From contig CAJTVQ010000049.1 in assembly GCA_910579935.1 (NCBI GenBank), positions 1 to 30,678 of the forward strand: a stretch of DNA of 30,678 nucleotides. Reading direction: 5' to 3'. The notes under the pieces were generated by a model, which had not been told where the DNA came from, ran no database searches, and worked only from the letters and a program-made list of their open reading frames with translations. The first letter of the stretch is position 1. Each line of letters begins with the position of its first letter. Source of the DNA: an uncultured Lachnospiraceae bacterium. GTDB taxonomy: Bacteria > Bacillota > Clostridia > Lachnospirales > Lachnospiraceae. Both the position numbers and the translations under genes were made by a program. Positions 7,953 to 16,170 of the stretch are shown in pieces.

Positions 7953-8246
7953 CGCAATAATATTCGTAGATATATACTCCCGTGCAACATGATTTTCAGG
8001 AAGCCGAGGAAACATAAAACTGACAAAAGGCTGTATCCCCTTAGTCAGCCTGCGGATCAGCCCGGATGCCTGCGCAATCTCCATCAACCCGACCCACAAA
8101 GCCATAACCCCCATCATCGTAATACAGAGCGCCACCGCCTCTCCGGCCGAATCCAGCGCTGCGTTGCTCACTTCCTTTATATTTCCCGTCAGCGAACCAT
8201 ATACAATCCCCACCATGATCATAAGTGCCCAAATATAATTCAGCAT
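7944..8246 (-). CDS. spmA: spmA 5' segment, interrupted spore maturation protein A
   Basis: 100 codons matching the N-terminal half of SpmA, an integral membrane nucleoside-recognition (Gate) domain protein that in Bacillus is needed for spore core dehydration. The sequence shows LNYIWALMIMVGIVYGSLTG, then AALDSAGEAVALCITMMGVM, GLMEIAQASG and a FMFPRLPENHVAREYIS segment. Two to three hydrophobic segments are visible. After IIAN the frame runs into element DNA, adding only Ala before TGA. Full-length proteins are about 190-200 residues. Its continuation is at 41-85. The ATG at 8246 follows GGGGAAG. It is 40 bp after the TRIC-like gene and probably co-transcribed with it. Confidence 0.85.
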   Translation of the reverse strand: MLNYIWALMIMVGIVYGSLTGNIKEVSNAALDSAGEAVALCITMMGVMALWVGLMEIAQASGLIRRLTKGIQPFVSFMFPRLPENHVAREYISTNIIANA

Positions 8247-8286
8247 AATCTTCCCCGTTACTGCAAATTATTACTTAAATTATATT

Positions 8287-8937
8287 TCATGCTTCTCCGT
8301 CGTATGCCACCTTCGGCAGATTCCATCGAAACCGTATTGCCAGAACCCGTAGCAGAATAACACTTGCCGCCCCGACCGGCATGGCCGCATTTCCTCCAAA
8401 CCTTCTCCATAAAAATACACAGACAAAAGCTCCCAATATGGATGCGCTTGCATACACATGTTTCACAAAAATATAAGGCCGGTCCCCCGCCATCATATCC
8501 CGAAGCAGTCCTCCCCCTACTCCCGTAATCGTCCCGAGAAACACCGGAAGAAAATAATTTACGCCCATACCGCTGTCAAATGCGGCGCGCACCCCTGCTA
8601 CCGTGAACACCCCTAATCCCAAAGTATCCGCCGCCATCAGCATATACTGGAAACCGGCCCGCGAAATCTGCTGATACCCCTTAACATGGAAATATATTAC
8701 TGCAAAAACCAAAGCCGAAACACCGCCTGCGATCAACGCGAACACCGGCTGTACAAAAGCCTGCGGCGGCGTATTTCCCAATATTATATCCCGTACAATT
8801 CCGCCGCCTACCGCTGTCACCATTCCCAGAATCAGCACTCCCAATAAATCCATCTCCTTCTTAATCGCTGTCATGGCCCCTGACAGTGCAAATGCTGCCG
8901 TTCCTACCATATCAAGCACAAAAAGCATATACTCCAT
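8287..8937 (-). CDS. TRIC/UPF0126 family membrane channel protein
   Basis: 216-residue, seven-helix membrane protein. Two homologous halves carry the family's glycine motifs: AFALSGAMTAIKKEMDLLG and TAVGGGIVRDIILG in the first half, and FTVAGVRAAFDSGMG and ITGVGGGLLRDMMAG in the second. UPF0126 (YadS/YvgT-like) proteins are prokaryotic TRIC homologues that form monovalent cation channels; the physiological role in Clostridia is not settled. The start has GGAGG 10 nt upstream. It lies upstream of spmA on the same strand behind its own likely promoter. Confidence 0.9.
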   Translation of the reverse strand: MEYMLFVLDMVGTAAFALSGAMTAIKKEMDLLGVLILGMVTAVGGGIVRDIILGNTPPQAFVQPVFALIAGGVSALVFAVIYFHVKGYQQISRAGFQYMLMAADTLGLGVFTVAGVRAAFDSGMGVNYFLPVFLGTITGVGGGLLRDMMAGDRPYIFVKHVYASASILGAFVCVFLWRRFGGNAAMPVGAASVILLRVLAIRFRWNLPKVAYDGEA

Positions 8938-8978
8938 CCCTAAATAACCTCCGGCTCCTTACTTTCGTATTCACGCAT

Positions 8979-9007
8979 AGCATACCATAAAAATCCGTTT
9001 CCTACAA
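8979..9007 (-). promoter_or_regulatory. Candidate promoter for the TRIC-like gene and spmA
   Basis: On the minus strand TTGTAG and TATGCT are 17 bp apart. TGG directly before TATGCT gives an extended -10. It lies between the fab operon terminator and the TRIC start. The -35 is weak. Confidence 0.4.
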
Positions 9008-9023
9008 ATCTGCCAGCCCATTA

Positions 9024-9067
9024 TAAAAGCCTGCCAGAGACATCCCTTCGGAATACCTCTGGCAGGC
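9024..9067 (-). terminator. Terminator of the fatty acid operon
   Basis: A perfect 11-bp stem, GCCTGCCAGAG (9029-9039) with CTCTGGCAGGC (9057-9067), is followed on the minus strand by TTTTATAA. It starts 11 bp after the fabH stop codon. Confidence 0.9.
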
Positions 9068-9078
9068 ACAATGTTTTC

Positions 9079-10074
9079 CTACCACTCTATCACGGCGCTG
9101 GCCCAGGTAAGCCCTCCGCCGAATCCGGACATTACAATTTTATCCCCTCTGGCCAGCATCCCCTTCTGATTCATTTCATCCAACAAGATCGGTACGCTCG
9201 CCGCCGACACATTTCCGCAGTGATCCAGACTTACCGGAAATTTTTCCACATCCACATTCAGCCTTTTTGCCACCGACTGTATGATTCTGATGTTGGCCTG
9301 ATGCAGTACAAAATACTTAATGTCCTCCACCGAAACGTCCGCCTCATCCAACACCCGCAGAATAGAAGCCGGAACCGTACAGACTGCAAATTTATACACT
9401 TCCTGTCCATCCATATTCACGTAAGACGGCACAAAAGAATTCTGTATCAATGGATTCCGGTTCTTCCTGCCTTCGCAGGCAAGCACCTTCCCTCTGAAAC
9501 CGTCCGTCCCCTGCTCAAAGGCCAGCAGCCCCCTTCCATTCCCTTTTTCCTTCGTTTCTTTCTCACAGACCCGCACTACCGCCGCTCCCGCTCCATCACC
9601 GAATAACACACAGGTACTCCTGTCACTCCAGTCCATAATTTTCGACAGGGTCTCTGCACCTATCACCAATGCAGTTTTATAAATACCCGACTGTAAATAT
9701 GCATAAGCCGTGTGCAGCGCAAACATAAATCCCGAACAGGCCGCATTGATATCAAAAGCCACCGCACGTCCCGCCCCCAGTCCTGCCTGTACTTCACAAG
9801 CCGCAGACGGTGTAATATAATCTCCCGTGATCGTTGCCACAATAATCAGATCTATCTCTTCCGCCTTGATTCCTGCATTCCGGAGCGCCCTTTCGCCTGC
9901 CTCCACCGACATGGAAGCCGTAGTCTCTTCTTTTGCCAAATGCCTTTCCTTAATCCCGGTACGGCTGGAAATCCATTCGTCCGATGTATCCATTATTTTC
10001 GACAAATCTTCATTTGTTACAATCTGCTGCGGAAGACTGCTTCCGGTTCCGATCATTCTCATTATCATATCCAA
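9079..10074 (-). CDS. fabH: 3-oxoacyl-ACP synthase III (FabH)
   Basis: Condenses an acyl-CoA primer with malonyl-ACP to start type II fatty acid synthesis in the cytosol. The thiolase fold shows the active-site Cys in NAACSGF (about residue 113), His in LHQANIRI, Asn in HCGNVSAASVP, and the C-terminal SGFGGGLTWA. 331 residues is normal. The start is a TTG at 10074, chosen because GGAG lies 8 nt upstream; the ATG two codons later is spaced less well. It is the last gene of the operon, whereas fabH is commonly first in Firmicute fab clusters. Confidence 0.96.
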   Translation of the reverse strand: MDMIMRMIGTGSSLPQQIVTNEDLSKIMDTSDEWISSRTGIKERHLAKEETTASMSVEAGERALRNAGIKAEEIDLIIVATITGDYITPSAACEVQAGLGAGRAVAFDINAACSGFMFALHTAYAYLQSGIYKTALVIGAETLSKIMDWSDRSTCVLFGDGAGAAVVRVCEKETKEKGNGRGLLAFEQGTDGFRGKVLACEGRKNRNPLIQNSFVPSYVNMDGQEVYKFAVCTVPASILRVLDEADVSVEDIKYFVLHQANIRIIQSVAKRLNVDVEKFPVSLDHCGNVSAASVPILLDEMNQKGMLARGDKIVMSGFGGGLTWASAVIEW

Positions 10075-10125
10075 TAACCCTGCTCCTCTTTTCGTATTTG
10101 TCCGCGCCCTGGCAGCCTTAAGCAG

Positions 10126-11337
10126 TCACCTGGTTCGCCGCCCCTGGGAGTCAGAACCCCTGCTGCAAATATCCCCGTCCCGCTCGCCGCCCATGGAAGA
10201 ACCATCAAAACCGGCCCTTCCTTCCGCTTCCTCCGGTAAGAACTCTTTCAGGATATCCTCCACATGCTCTAACCCGTCTGCACGAAACGCATTTGCACCG
10301 CAGAATATAAGCCCCTGCTCTACATTTCCCCTTACCGCATTAATCAGTGCATCTGTAATACAATACGGCGTCTCATTCGGCTTACAGGTAACAATGCAGC
10401 CATGGCATCTGCCATGAGGAATCCGCTCCTTTGCCGCACGCCGCATAAATTCATTAAAAATCGCCCTCCCCGGCATTCCCACCGGGCTTTTTACAATCAC
10501 AATGTCCTCTTTTCGGGCATCCATATAAGCCTGTTTATACGCAGCGGAAGCATCACACTCATAAGTAGTTACAAACCGGGTCGCCATCTGTACACCGGAG
10601 GCCCCTAATTCAAAACAGCGTTCCGCATCCTTTCTTGTATAAATTCCCCCGCCAATCACCACGGGAATCTCTTTTCCATGCAGTTGCGCACATTCTTTCA
10701 CATGCCCTATGATCCTTACTATCTCATCTTCATAGCACAGTCCATCCACATCTTCCAGCTGTTCTGCTGCAAAACCCAGATGCCCTCCTGCCAACGGTCC
10801 TTCGATCACTACCATATCAGGCAGCCGGTTATACTTTTTCAGCCAGTATTTCATAATAACCTGTGCCGATTTTACACTGGAAACAATCGGCGCCAGCTTT
10901 GTCTTTGCTTTTCCAGCCAGCTCCGGCAGCGTCATGGGAAGCCCTGCCCCGGATATGATCATATCCGCTCCCGCTTCGATTGCTGCTTTTACATATTCCT
11001 CATAACGCTGGGTTGCAACCATGATATTTACGCCTATCATGCCAATCCGGCTGCCGGCGGCACATTTTAAACATCCGGAATATTCCTTCACAATCTGCCT
11101 GGCCTTAATCATTTCCTCCTTAATGGCACGGAGATTACAGCCGACAGGGTCTGAATCGAAATCCTTGTCCCGATATCCTATTTGTGCAGCAGATATTACG
11201 CCCAGCCCGCCGCAGGCTGCAACCGCCCCTGCAAGTCCGGAAAGACTCACTCCGACCCCCATTCCTCCCTGTACCACCGGTACCGGCAATACCGCATCGC
11301 CTATTCTCAAAGATTTTAACAAACTGCTGCCTCTCAT
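10126..11337 (-). CDS. Second FabK-like / nitronate monooxygenase-type flavoprotein
   Basis: 403-residue FMN-dependent TIM-barrel protein of the NMO/FabK (2-nitropropane dioxygenase) superfamily. Visible are PVVQGGMGVGVS near the N-terminus, NIMVATQRYEEYV, ISGAGLPMTLP, EGPLAGGHLGF (the family's GGH), PVVIGGGIYTRKDA and GASGVQMATRFV. A Cys-rich CHGCIVTCKPNETPYC segment near residue 315-330 and a Gly/Arg-rich tail of about 30 residues are additions over FabK (308 residues here). It lies between fabZ and fabH, so a role in lipid synthesis is likely, for example a second reductase or an accessory dehydrogenase; this is inference. The start is 9 bp after the fabZ stop. Confidence 0.85.
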   Translation of the reverse strand: MRGSSLLKSLRIGDAVLPVPVVQGGMGVGVSLSGLAGAVAACGGLGVISAAQIGYRDKDFDSDPVGCNLRAIKEEMIKARQIVKEYSGCLKCAAGSRIGMIGVNIMVATQRYEEYVKAAIEAGADMIISGAGLPMTLPELAGKAKTKLAPIVSSVKSAQVIMKYWLKKYNRLPDMVVIEGPLAGGHLGFAAEQLEDVDGLCYEDEIVRIIGHVKECAQLHGKEIPVVIGGGIYTRKDAERCFELGASGVQMATRFVTTYECDASAAYKQAYMDARKEDIVIVKSPVGMPGRAIFNEFMRRAAKERIPHGRCHGCIVTCKPNETPYCITDALINAVRGNVEQGLIFCGANAFRADGLEHVEDILKEFLPEEAEGRAGFDGSSMGGERDGDICSRGSDSQGRRTR

Positions 11338-11346
11338 ATTTTCCGC

Positions 11347-11781
11347 CTATCTTTCACCCACTGCAAAAGTAAGTTCCGCCTGAACTGCCAGCTTACCGTC
11401 TGCATAAGCCTTTGCGCGGCCCACTCCTATGGGACCTTTAACCTTGATGATTTCCGTTTCCAGTGTCAGAACATCTCCCGGCACTACCTTCTTCTTGAAC
11501 TTTGCTGATTGAATTGCACCAAAGTATGCCGTCTTTCCCTTAAAATCCGGCTGGCTCAATATCGCTACCGCTCCCACCTGTGCCAATGCTTCCACGATCA
11601 GCACTCCCGGCATCACCGGTTCTCCGGGAAAATGACCGGCAAAATAGGGCTCATTATACGATACGCACTTTCTTCCTACCGCCCTGACCCCCGGCTCCAG
11701 TTCCTCAATGGTATCCACCAGCAGAAAAGGCTGCCTGTGGGGAATGATTTCCATAATTTCCTTTGTTGTCAGTAAAGACAT
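11347..11781 (-). CDS. fabZ: 3-hydroxyacyl-ACP dehydratase (FabZ)
   Basis: Hot-dog fold dehydratase that removes water from 3-hydroxyacyl-ACP. The catalytic His is in GHFPGEPVMPGVL (about residue 50) and Glu in VEALAQVGA, both intact. The N-terminal IPHRQPFLLVD is also diagnostic. 144 residues is normal. GAGAGG precedes the ATG by 9 nt. It follows fabF by 27 bp. No accB, accC, accD or accA genes flank it, unlike many clostridial clusters. Confidence 0.96.
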   Translation of the reverse strand: MSLLTTKEIMEIIPHRQPFLLVDTIEELEPGVRAVGRKCVSYNEPYFAGHFPGEPVMPGVLIVEALAQVGAVAILSQPDFKGKTAYFGAIQSAKFKKKVVPGDVLTLETEIIKVKGPIGVGRAKAYADGKLAVQAELTFAVGER

Positions 11782-11808
11782 GTTCCATTACCTCTCTTTA
11801 TAATTCTG

Positions 11809-13047
11809 TCACTGCTCCTCATACTTTTTCACGATAATTGTAGCATTGTGCCCGCCGAATCCCAAAGAATTGGACAATGCGTATTTCAATTCCATTTCCG
11901 CCGCTTCTTTACAATAATCCAAATCGCATTCCTCGTCCGGTATCTGATAACCTACCGTCCGGTGAATATATCCCTCTTCCAGTTCTTTTACGCAGGTAAC
12001 GAATTCCACCGCACCGGCAGCCCCCAAAAGGTGCCCCACCATGGATTTCGTAGAGTTAATTTTGATAGAGCCGGCATGAGCGCCAAAAGCCTTCTTAATA
12101 GCCCTCGTTTCAAATAAATCATTGTGATGGGTACTCGTACCATGCGCATTAATATAAGTAATCTCCTCCGGTTCTACTCCGGCGTCCGCCATGGCAAATT
12201 CCATCGCCTTTGCCGCACCCTCTCCGTCCTCTGCCGGAGACGTAATATGATATGCGTCCGCCGTGCATCCATAACCTGCTACTTCCGCATAAATTTTCGC
12301 TCCCCTTTTCTTCGCATGATCCAGTTCCTCCAATACTACGACTGCCGCTCCTTCCCCCATGACAAATCCGCTTCTTTCCTTGTCAAAAGGAATGGAACAC
12401 CTGTTTATATCCTTGGATGACGTCAGCGCCGTCAGTGCCGTAAAACCTGCAATTCCCACAGGAGTGACACTGCTTTCCGTCCCCCCTGCTATCATGACAT
12501 CCGCCTCGCCATACTGAATGGACCGGAACGCTTCCCCTATGGAATTCGTTCCCGTTGCACATGCCGTAACCACATTGATATTTTTTCCCTTCAGCCCAAA
12601 CTGAATGGACACATTCCCTGCTGCCATATTGCAGATCATCAAGGGCACCATCAGGGGATTTATACGGGACGGTCCCTTTTCCAGCAGCTTTGCGTGCTCT
12701 CTTTCCATTGCCTGCAACGAACCGATACCGGAGCCCACGGACACGCCTGCCCGGTAAGCGTCCTCCTTCTCCATATCCAGTCCTGCATCTTCCAAAGCCT
12801 CCTTCGCTGCCGCAACCGCATACTGACTGAACAGCTCCATTCTCTTGGCCGCCTTAAAATCCATATAATTTTTTCCTTCAAATCCCTTTACCTCTGCGGC
12901 AATCTGGCACTTATATTCGGAAGCGTCAAATCTCGTAATCGTACCGAATCCGATTTTTCCCTCCTTCACACCCGACCAAAATTCCCCTACACTCAGACCG
13001 ATCGGAGTAATTGCTCCCATTCCGGTCACTACAACTCTTCTGCCCAT
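11809..13047 (-). CDS. fabF: 3-oxoacyl-ACP synthase II (FabF)
   Basis: Elongating condensing enzyme of type II fatty acid synthesis. The start MGRRVVVTGMGAITPIG matches the family N-terminus. The active-site Cys is in VVTACATGTNSIGEA, the two His in NAHGTSTHHNDLFE and KSMVGHLLGAAG, and the Gly-rich end is NSLGFGGHNATI. I prefer the ATG at 13047 on family length; a GTG at 13080 would add 11 basic residues. The ribosome site is not decisive for either start (AAGGA lies 12 nt before the ATG). The gap to fabG is about 110 bp. Confidence 0.95.
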   Translation of the reverse strand: MGRRVVVTGMGAITPIGLSVGEFWSGVKEGKIGFGTITRFDASEYKCQIAAEVKGFEGKNYMDFKAAKRMELFSQYAVAAAKEALEDAGLDMEKEDAYRAGVSVGSGIGSLQAMEREHAKLLEKGPSRINPLMVPLMICNMAAGNVSIQFGLKGKNINVVTACATGTNSIGEAFRSIQYGEADVMIAGGTESSVTPVGIAGFTALTALTSSKDINRCSIPFDKERSGFVMGEGAAVVVLEELDHAKKRGAKIYAEVAGYGCTADAYHITSPAEDGEGAAKAMEFAMADAGVEPEEITYINAHGTSTHHNDLFETRAIKKAFGAHAGSIKINSTKSMVGHLLGAAGAVEFVTCVKELEEGYIHRTVGYQIPDEECDLDYCKEAAEMELKYALSNSLGFGGHNATIIVKKYEEQ

Positions 13048-13158
13048 TCCTCTGCACCATCCTTTTATCTTCCTTTTCACTGCTCCGCCTGATCGGCTTC
13101 TTCATCCCTTTACTCTGTTTTCCAATCCTTCCGAATATTATGCAGATAAAGAAAATCT

Positions 13159-13899
13159 TTAAATTGCCATACCGCCATCCACGGAAATTACCTGCCCTGT
13201 AATATAAGAAGCTTTATCGCTGGCAAGAAACGCCACCGTTTCCGCAATATCTTTCGGCTGCCCCACTCTCCCAAGCGGTATTCGGGAAAGAACGGCCTCC
13301 TTCGCTCCCTCACTCATTGCCTGTGTCATATCCGTATCCACATAACCGGGCGCCACTGCATTTACCGTAATATTCCTGCTGGCAAGTTCTCTCGCCATAC
13401 TCTTGGTCAATCCGATCACGCCGGCCTTGGATGCCGCATAATTTGCCTGTCCCGCATTGCCCAGCACGCCGGAAACCGAAGAAAGATTGATAATTCTTCC
13501 CTGCTTCTGCTTAAGAAATGCACGGTACATATGCTTTATGGTATTGAAAGTTCCTTTCAGATTGGTATTCACAACCGCATCAAAATCCTCTTCCGACATT
13601 TTGATCATCAGATTATCCTTCGTAATCCCCGCATTATTTACCAATATATCAATATGTCCAAACATGGCCAGCATATCGGTGATCATCTTTCCGCAGGCCG
13701 CATAATCCCCTACCGAACACTGTACCGCCGCCGCTTTTCTTCCCATCGCTTCGATTTCCCGTACCACAGCAGCTGCTTTATCTGCCGAACCATTATAATT
13801 CACAACCACATCCGCTCCATATCCGGCAAGCGTCAGCGCAATTTCCCGGCCGATCCCCCTGCTCGCCCCCGTTACCAGAGCCACCTTTCCTTCCAGCAT
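13159..13899 (-). CDS. fabG: 3-oxoacyl-ACP reductase (FabG)
   Basis: NADPH-dependent short-chain dehydrogenase that reduces 3-oxoacyl-ACP. The TGASRGIG cofactor loop is at residues 10-17. NNAGITKDNL, the catalytic Ser in NLSSVSG, Tyr/Lys in YAASKAG and the C-terminal DGGMAI are all present. 246 residues is standard. AAAGGAG lies 7 nt before the ATG, and only 2 bp separate it from the fabD stop, indicating tight coupling. Confidence 0.97.
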   Translation of the reverse strand: MLEGKVALVTGASRGIGREIALTLAGYGADVVVNYNGSADKAAAVVREIEAMGRKAAAVQCSVGDYAACGKMITDMLAMFGHIDILVNNAGITKDNLMIKMSEEDFDAVVNTNLKGTFNTIKHMYRAFLKQKQGRIINLSSVSGVLGNAGQANYAASKAGVIGLTKSMARELASRNITVNAVAPGYVDTDMTQAMSEGAKEAVLSRIPLGRVGQPKDIAETVAFLASDKASYITGQVISVDGGMAI

Positions 13900-13901
13900 C
13901 C

Positions 13902-14825
13902 TTATACTCCTTTCAGTTGTGAAAGTTTTTCCAAATCTTCCACTCTCTCTATATTCATGGTCTTTACATCCTTGTTGATCTTACGCATAAATCCGGAAAG
14001 CGTCTTGCCCGGTCCGATCTCTACAAAAACATCCGTTCCGTCTGCTATCATCCGCTCCACACTCTGCTGCCATCTGACAGAAGAAGCCACCTGCTTCATC
14101 AGCAGTTCCTTTACCTGCCCTTTATCCGTCACATAGTCAGCTGTCACATTTGCCAGGTATGGAATTCCTATTTCATGAATCTCCACATCCGCCAGCGCTT
14201 CACCCAGTTTTTCTCCTGCGCCTTTCAGCATCGCAGAATGGAAAGGGCCGCTGACCTTCAAAGGTACGCACCTTTTGGCCCCTGCTGCCGTCAATGTCTC
14301 TGCTGCCTTCGTCACCGCCGCCGCTTCTCCGGTTATGACAATCTGTCCCGGGCAATTGTAATTTGCTATACTCACAATCCCCTCTGTTTCTTCGCATACT
14401 TTTTCGATTACGGATGCTTCCAGCCCCAGCACCGCTGTCATGGCTCCGCCCGCAGGCACCGCCTCCTGCATATACAGTCCGCGTTTTCTTACAACCCGGA
14501 ATACATCCCTGACATCCATCACGCCCGCTGCCGCAAGTGCCCCGTACTCGCCCAGACTCAGCCCTGCCGTCACATCCGGCTTATATCCCTCTTCTTCAAC
14601 CGCCTTTAATACAGCCACTTCCATTGCCAGCATTGCGATCTGTGTATACTCTGTAATATTAATCTTTTCATTCTCTTCAAAACAAAGAGCGGCCACATCC
14701 AATCCCGCAGCTTCACCTGCCAGTTCAAACATTTCCCTGCTCACTGCAATCTGTTCGTAAAAATCCCTTCCCATTCCTATATATTGCGCTCCCTGTCCGG
14801 GAAAAATAAACGCAGTTCTGCCCAT
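13902..14825 (-). CDS. fabD: Malonyl-CoA:ACP transacylase (FabD)
   Basis: Transfers malonate from CoA to ACP. Seen are FPGQGAQYIGMG at the N-terminus, the nucleophile in GLSLGEYGAL (about residue 90), the His in SGPFHSAML and the C-terminal EIGPGKTLSGFM. 307 residues is normal. AAAGGA lies 8 nt before the ATG. A 145-bp gap to fabK holds a hairpin and a FabT-like palindrome, so this is a likely internal control point of the operon. Confidence 0.97.
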   Translation of the reverse strand: MGRTAFIFPGQGAQYIGMGRDFYEQIAVSREMFELAGEAAGLDVAALCFEENEKINITEYTQIAMLAMEVAVLKAVEEEGYKPDVTAGLSLGEYGALAAAGVMDVRDVFRVVRKRGLYMQEAVPAGGAMTAVLGLEASVIEKVCEETEGIVSIANYNCPGQIVITGEAAAVTKAAETLTAAGAKRCVPLKVSGPFHSAMLKGAGEKLGEALADVEIHEIGIPYLANVTADYVTDKGQVKELLMKQVASSVRWQQSVERMIADGTDVFVEIGPGKTLSGFMRKINKDVKTMNIERVEDLEKLSQLKGV

Positions 14826-14850
14826 ATTCCCATTCCTTTCTCAAAATTAG

Positions 14851-14863
14851 TTTGAATATCAAA
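14851..14863. promoter_or_regulatory. FabT-like operator before fabD
   Basis: TTTGAATATCAAA is a perfect 5-bp inverted repeat (TTTGA/TCAAA) with a 3-bp spacer, 26 bp upstream of the fabD start. On the minus strand TAATAT abuts it, the same geometry as TATACT at the acpP site. No good -35 is seen, so an internal promoter is uncertain. Confidence 0.6.
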
Positions 14864-14881
14864 ATATTAATTTCTTAAAAT

Positions 14882-14908
14882 GGAGGCCCGCATAATTTAC
14901 AGACCTCC
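14882..14908 (-). terminator. Possible attenuator hairpin between fabK and fabD
   Basis: GGAGG pairs with CCTCC (14882-14886, 14904-14908). The stem is extended imperfectly inward and followed on the minus strand by ATTTTAAG. The short stem and only four T suggest partial termination or mRNA processing rather than a full stop. Confidence 0.35.
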
Positions 14909-14970
14909 TATCCGCCATGACATTGCCATACTCTCTATCACAACTGATGTTTCTCCGCTTTTAACGGTTC

Positions 14971-15897
14971 CTAACAACCTTTCAGCAGTTCCTGCGCCTG
15001 TGCCATGATTCCCTGAAGGATTTCTTTGCAGCTCTTCTCCTCCTTGATCAGACCGGCTATCTGCCCTGCCATCACGGTCCCGTTCACCACATCTCCGTCC
15101 ATGACTGCATTCCTGAGTGTTCCCAGCGTCAGATGCTCCAATTCTTCAAAGGTTGCCCCTTCCTGTTCCAGTTTCAGGTATTCCCTCGTCATTTTATTAC
15201 GGATACAGCGAACCGGATGTCCGGTACTTCTTCCGGTCACTTCGGAATCAATATCTTTTGCGGCAATTACTTTCTGCTTATAATTGTTATGTACGATGGA
15301 TTCCTCTGCTGTTACGAACACAGTCCCCATCTGTACTGCTTCCGCTCCCAGCATCATAGCAGCCGCAAATCCTCTGCCATCCGCAATACCGCCTGCTGCC
15401 ACCACCGGAATATTTACTGCATCCGCTACCTGAGGCACCAGGGTCATTGTTGTCGCAGAACCGATATGGCCTCCGGACTCCGTTCCTTCCGCCACTACCG
15501 CATCAGCCCCGGCACGCTCCATCATCTTTGCCATAGCCACACTGGCTACCACCGGTATGACTTTCACTCCGGCATTTTTCCACATTTCCATGAATTTAGC
15601 CGGATTACCCGCACCGGTAGTCACTACCTTTACGCCTTCCTCTACAACAATTTTCGCTACTTCTTCTGCATTTGGATTCAGCAGCATAATATTCACGCCT
15701 ACCGGCTTTTCAGTCAGTTTTTTCGCCTCGCGTATCTGTTCCCGAACAATCTCCGGCGGAGCGCTTGCCGCACCGATCAGTCCCAATCCTCCGGCTTCCG
15801 CCACGGCCGCTGCCAAATGATACTCTGCAACCCATGCCATACCGCCCTGTATGATTGGATACTCAATTCCCAGTAATTCGGTTATTCTTGTTTTCAT
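14971..15897 (-). CDS. fabK: Enoyl-ACP reductase II (FabK)
   Basis: FMN-dependent enoyl-ACP reductase that completes each elongation cycle and replaces FabI in many Firmicutes. 308 residues with EYPIIQGGMAWVAEYHLAAA, GVNIMLLNP, VVTTGAGNP, AEGTESGGHIG, PVVAAGGIADGRG and GAEAVQMGTVFV, all typical of FabK. It lies 1-2 bp after the acpP stop. The position directly after acpP and before fabD is the classic FabK placement, which is why this paralogue rather than the one at 10126-11337 is named fabK. Confidence 0.95.
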   Translation of the reverse strand: MKTRITELLGIEYPIIQGGMAWVAEYHLAAAVAEAGGLGLIGAASAPPEIVREQIREAKKLTEKPVGVNIMLLNPNAEEVAKIVVEEGVKVVTTGAGNPAKFMEMWKNAGVKVIPVVASVAMAKMMERAGADAVVAEGTESGGHIGSATTMTLVPQVADAVNIPVVAAGGIADGRGFAAAMMLGAEAVQMGTVFVTAEESIVHNNYKQKVIAAKDIDSEVTGRSTGHPVRCIRNKMTREYLKLEQEGATFEELEHLTLGTLRNAVMDGDVVNGTVMAGQIAGLIKEEKSCKEILQGIMAQAQELLKGC

Positions 15898-15898
15898 A

Positions 15899-16132
15899 TT
15901 ATGCTTCTACACCTTTGCTCTTCATATACTCGATTACTGCGCCCACTGTCGTAATCTGCTCCAAATCTTCAGACGGAATCTCAATGCCGTATTCCTCTTC
16001 AAAAGCCATTACCAATTCAAACAGATCCAAAGAATCTGCACCAAGATCATCCTTAAAGGAAGATTCCTCCGTAATCTCTACACCCTCTAAATTCAATTGT
16101 TCCTGAATGATTTCTTTTACTCTTTCCAGCAT
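15899..16132 (-). CDS. acpP: Acyl carrier protein
   Basis: 77-residue acidic carrier protein. Ser34 in GADSLD takes the phosphopantetheine arm that carries growing fatty acyl chains. The four-helix pattern and length are standard. AAAGGAG lies 8 nt before the ATG. First gene of the operon, directly downstream of the strong promoter and operator at 16171-16211. Confidence 0.97.
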   Translation of the reverse strand: MLERVKEIIQEQLNLEGVEITEESSFKDDLGADSLDLFELVMAFEEEYGIEIPSEDLEQITTVGAVIEYMKSKGVEA

Positions 16133-16170
16133 TGCACTATCTCCTTTAATCTTTTCAATCTTCTAAGTAA

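Noticed and set aside
8041..8232. A 63-residue minus-strand frame in spmA
   Set aside because: It is an out-of-frame shadow of spmA with Gly/Asp-rich, non-protein-like composition.
7944..8246. A complete small membrane protein of 100 residues
   Set aside because: It is the N-terminal half of SpmA; the frame ends only because it runs two codons into element DNA.
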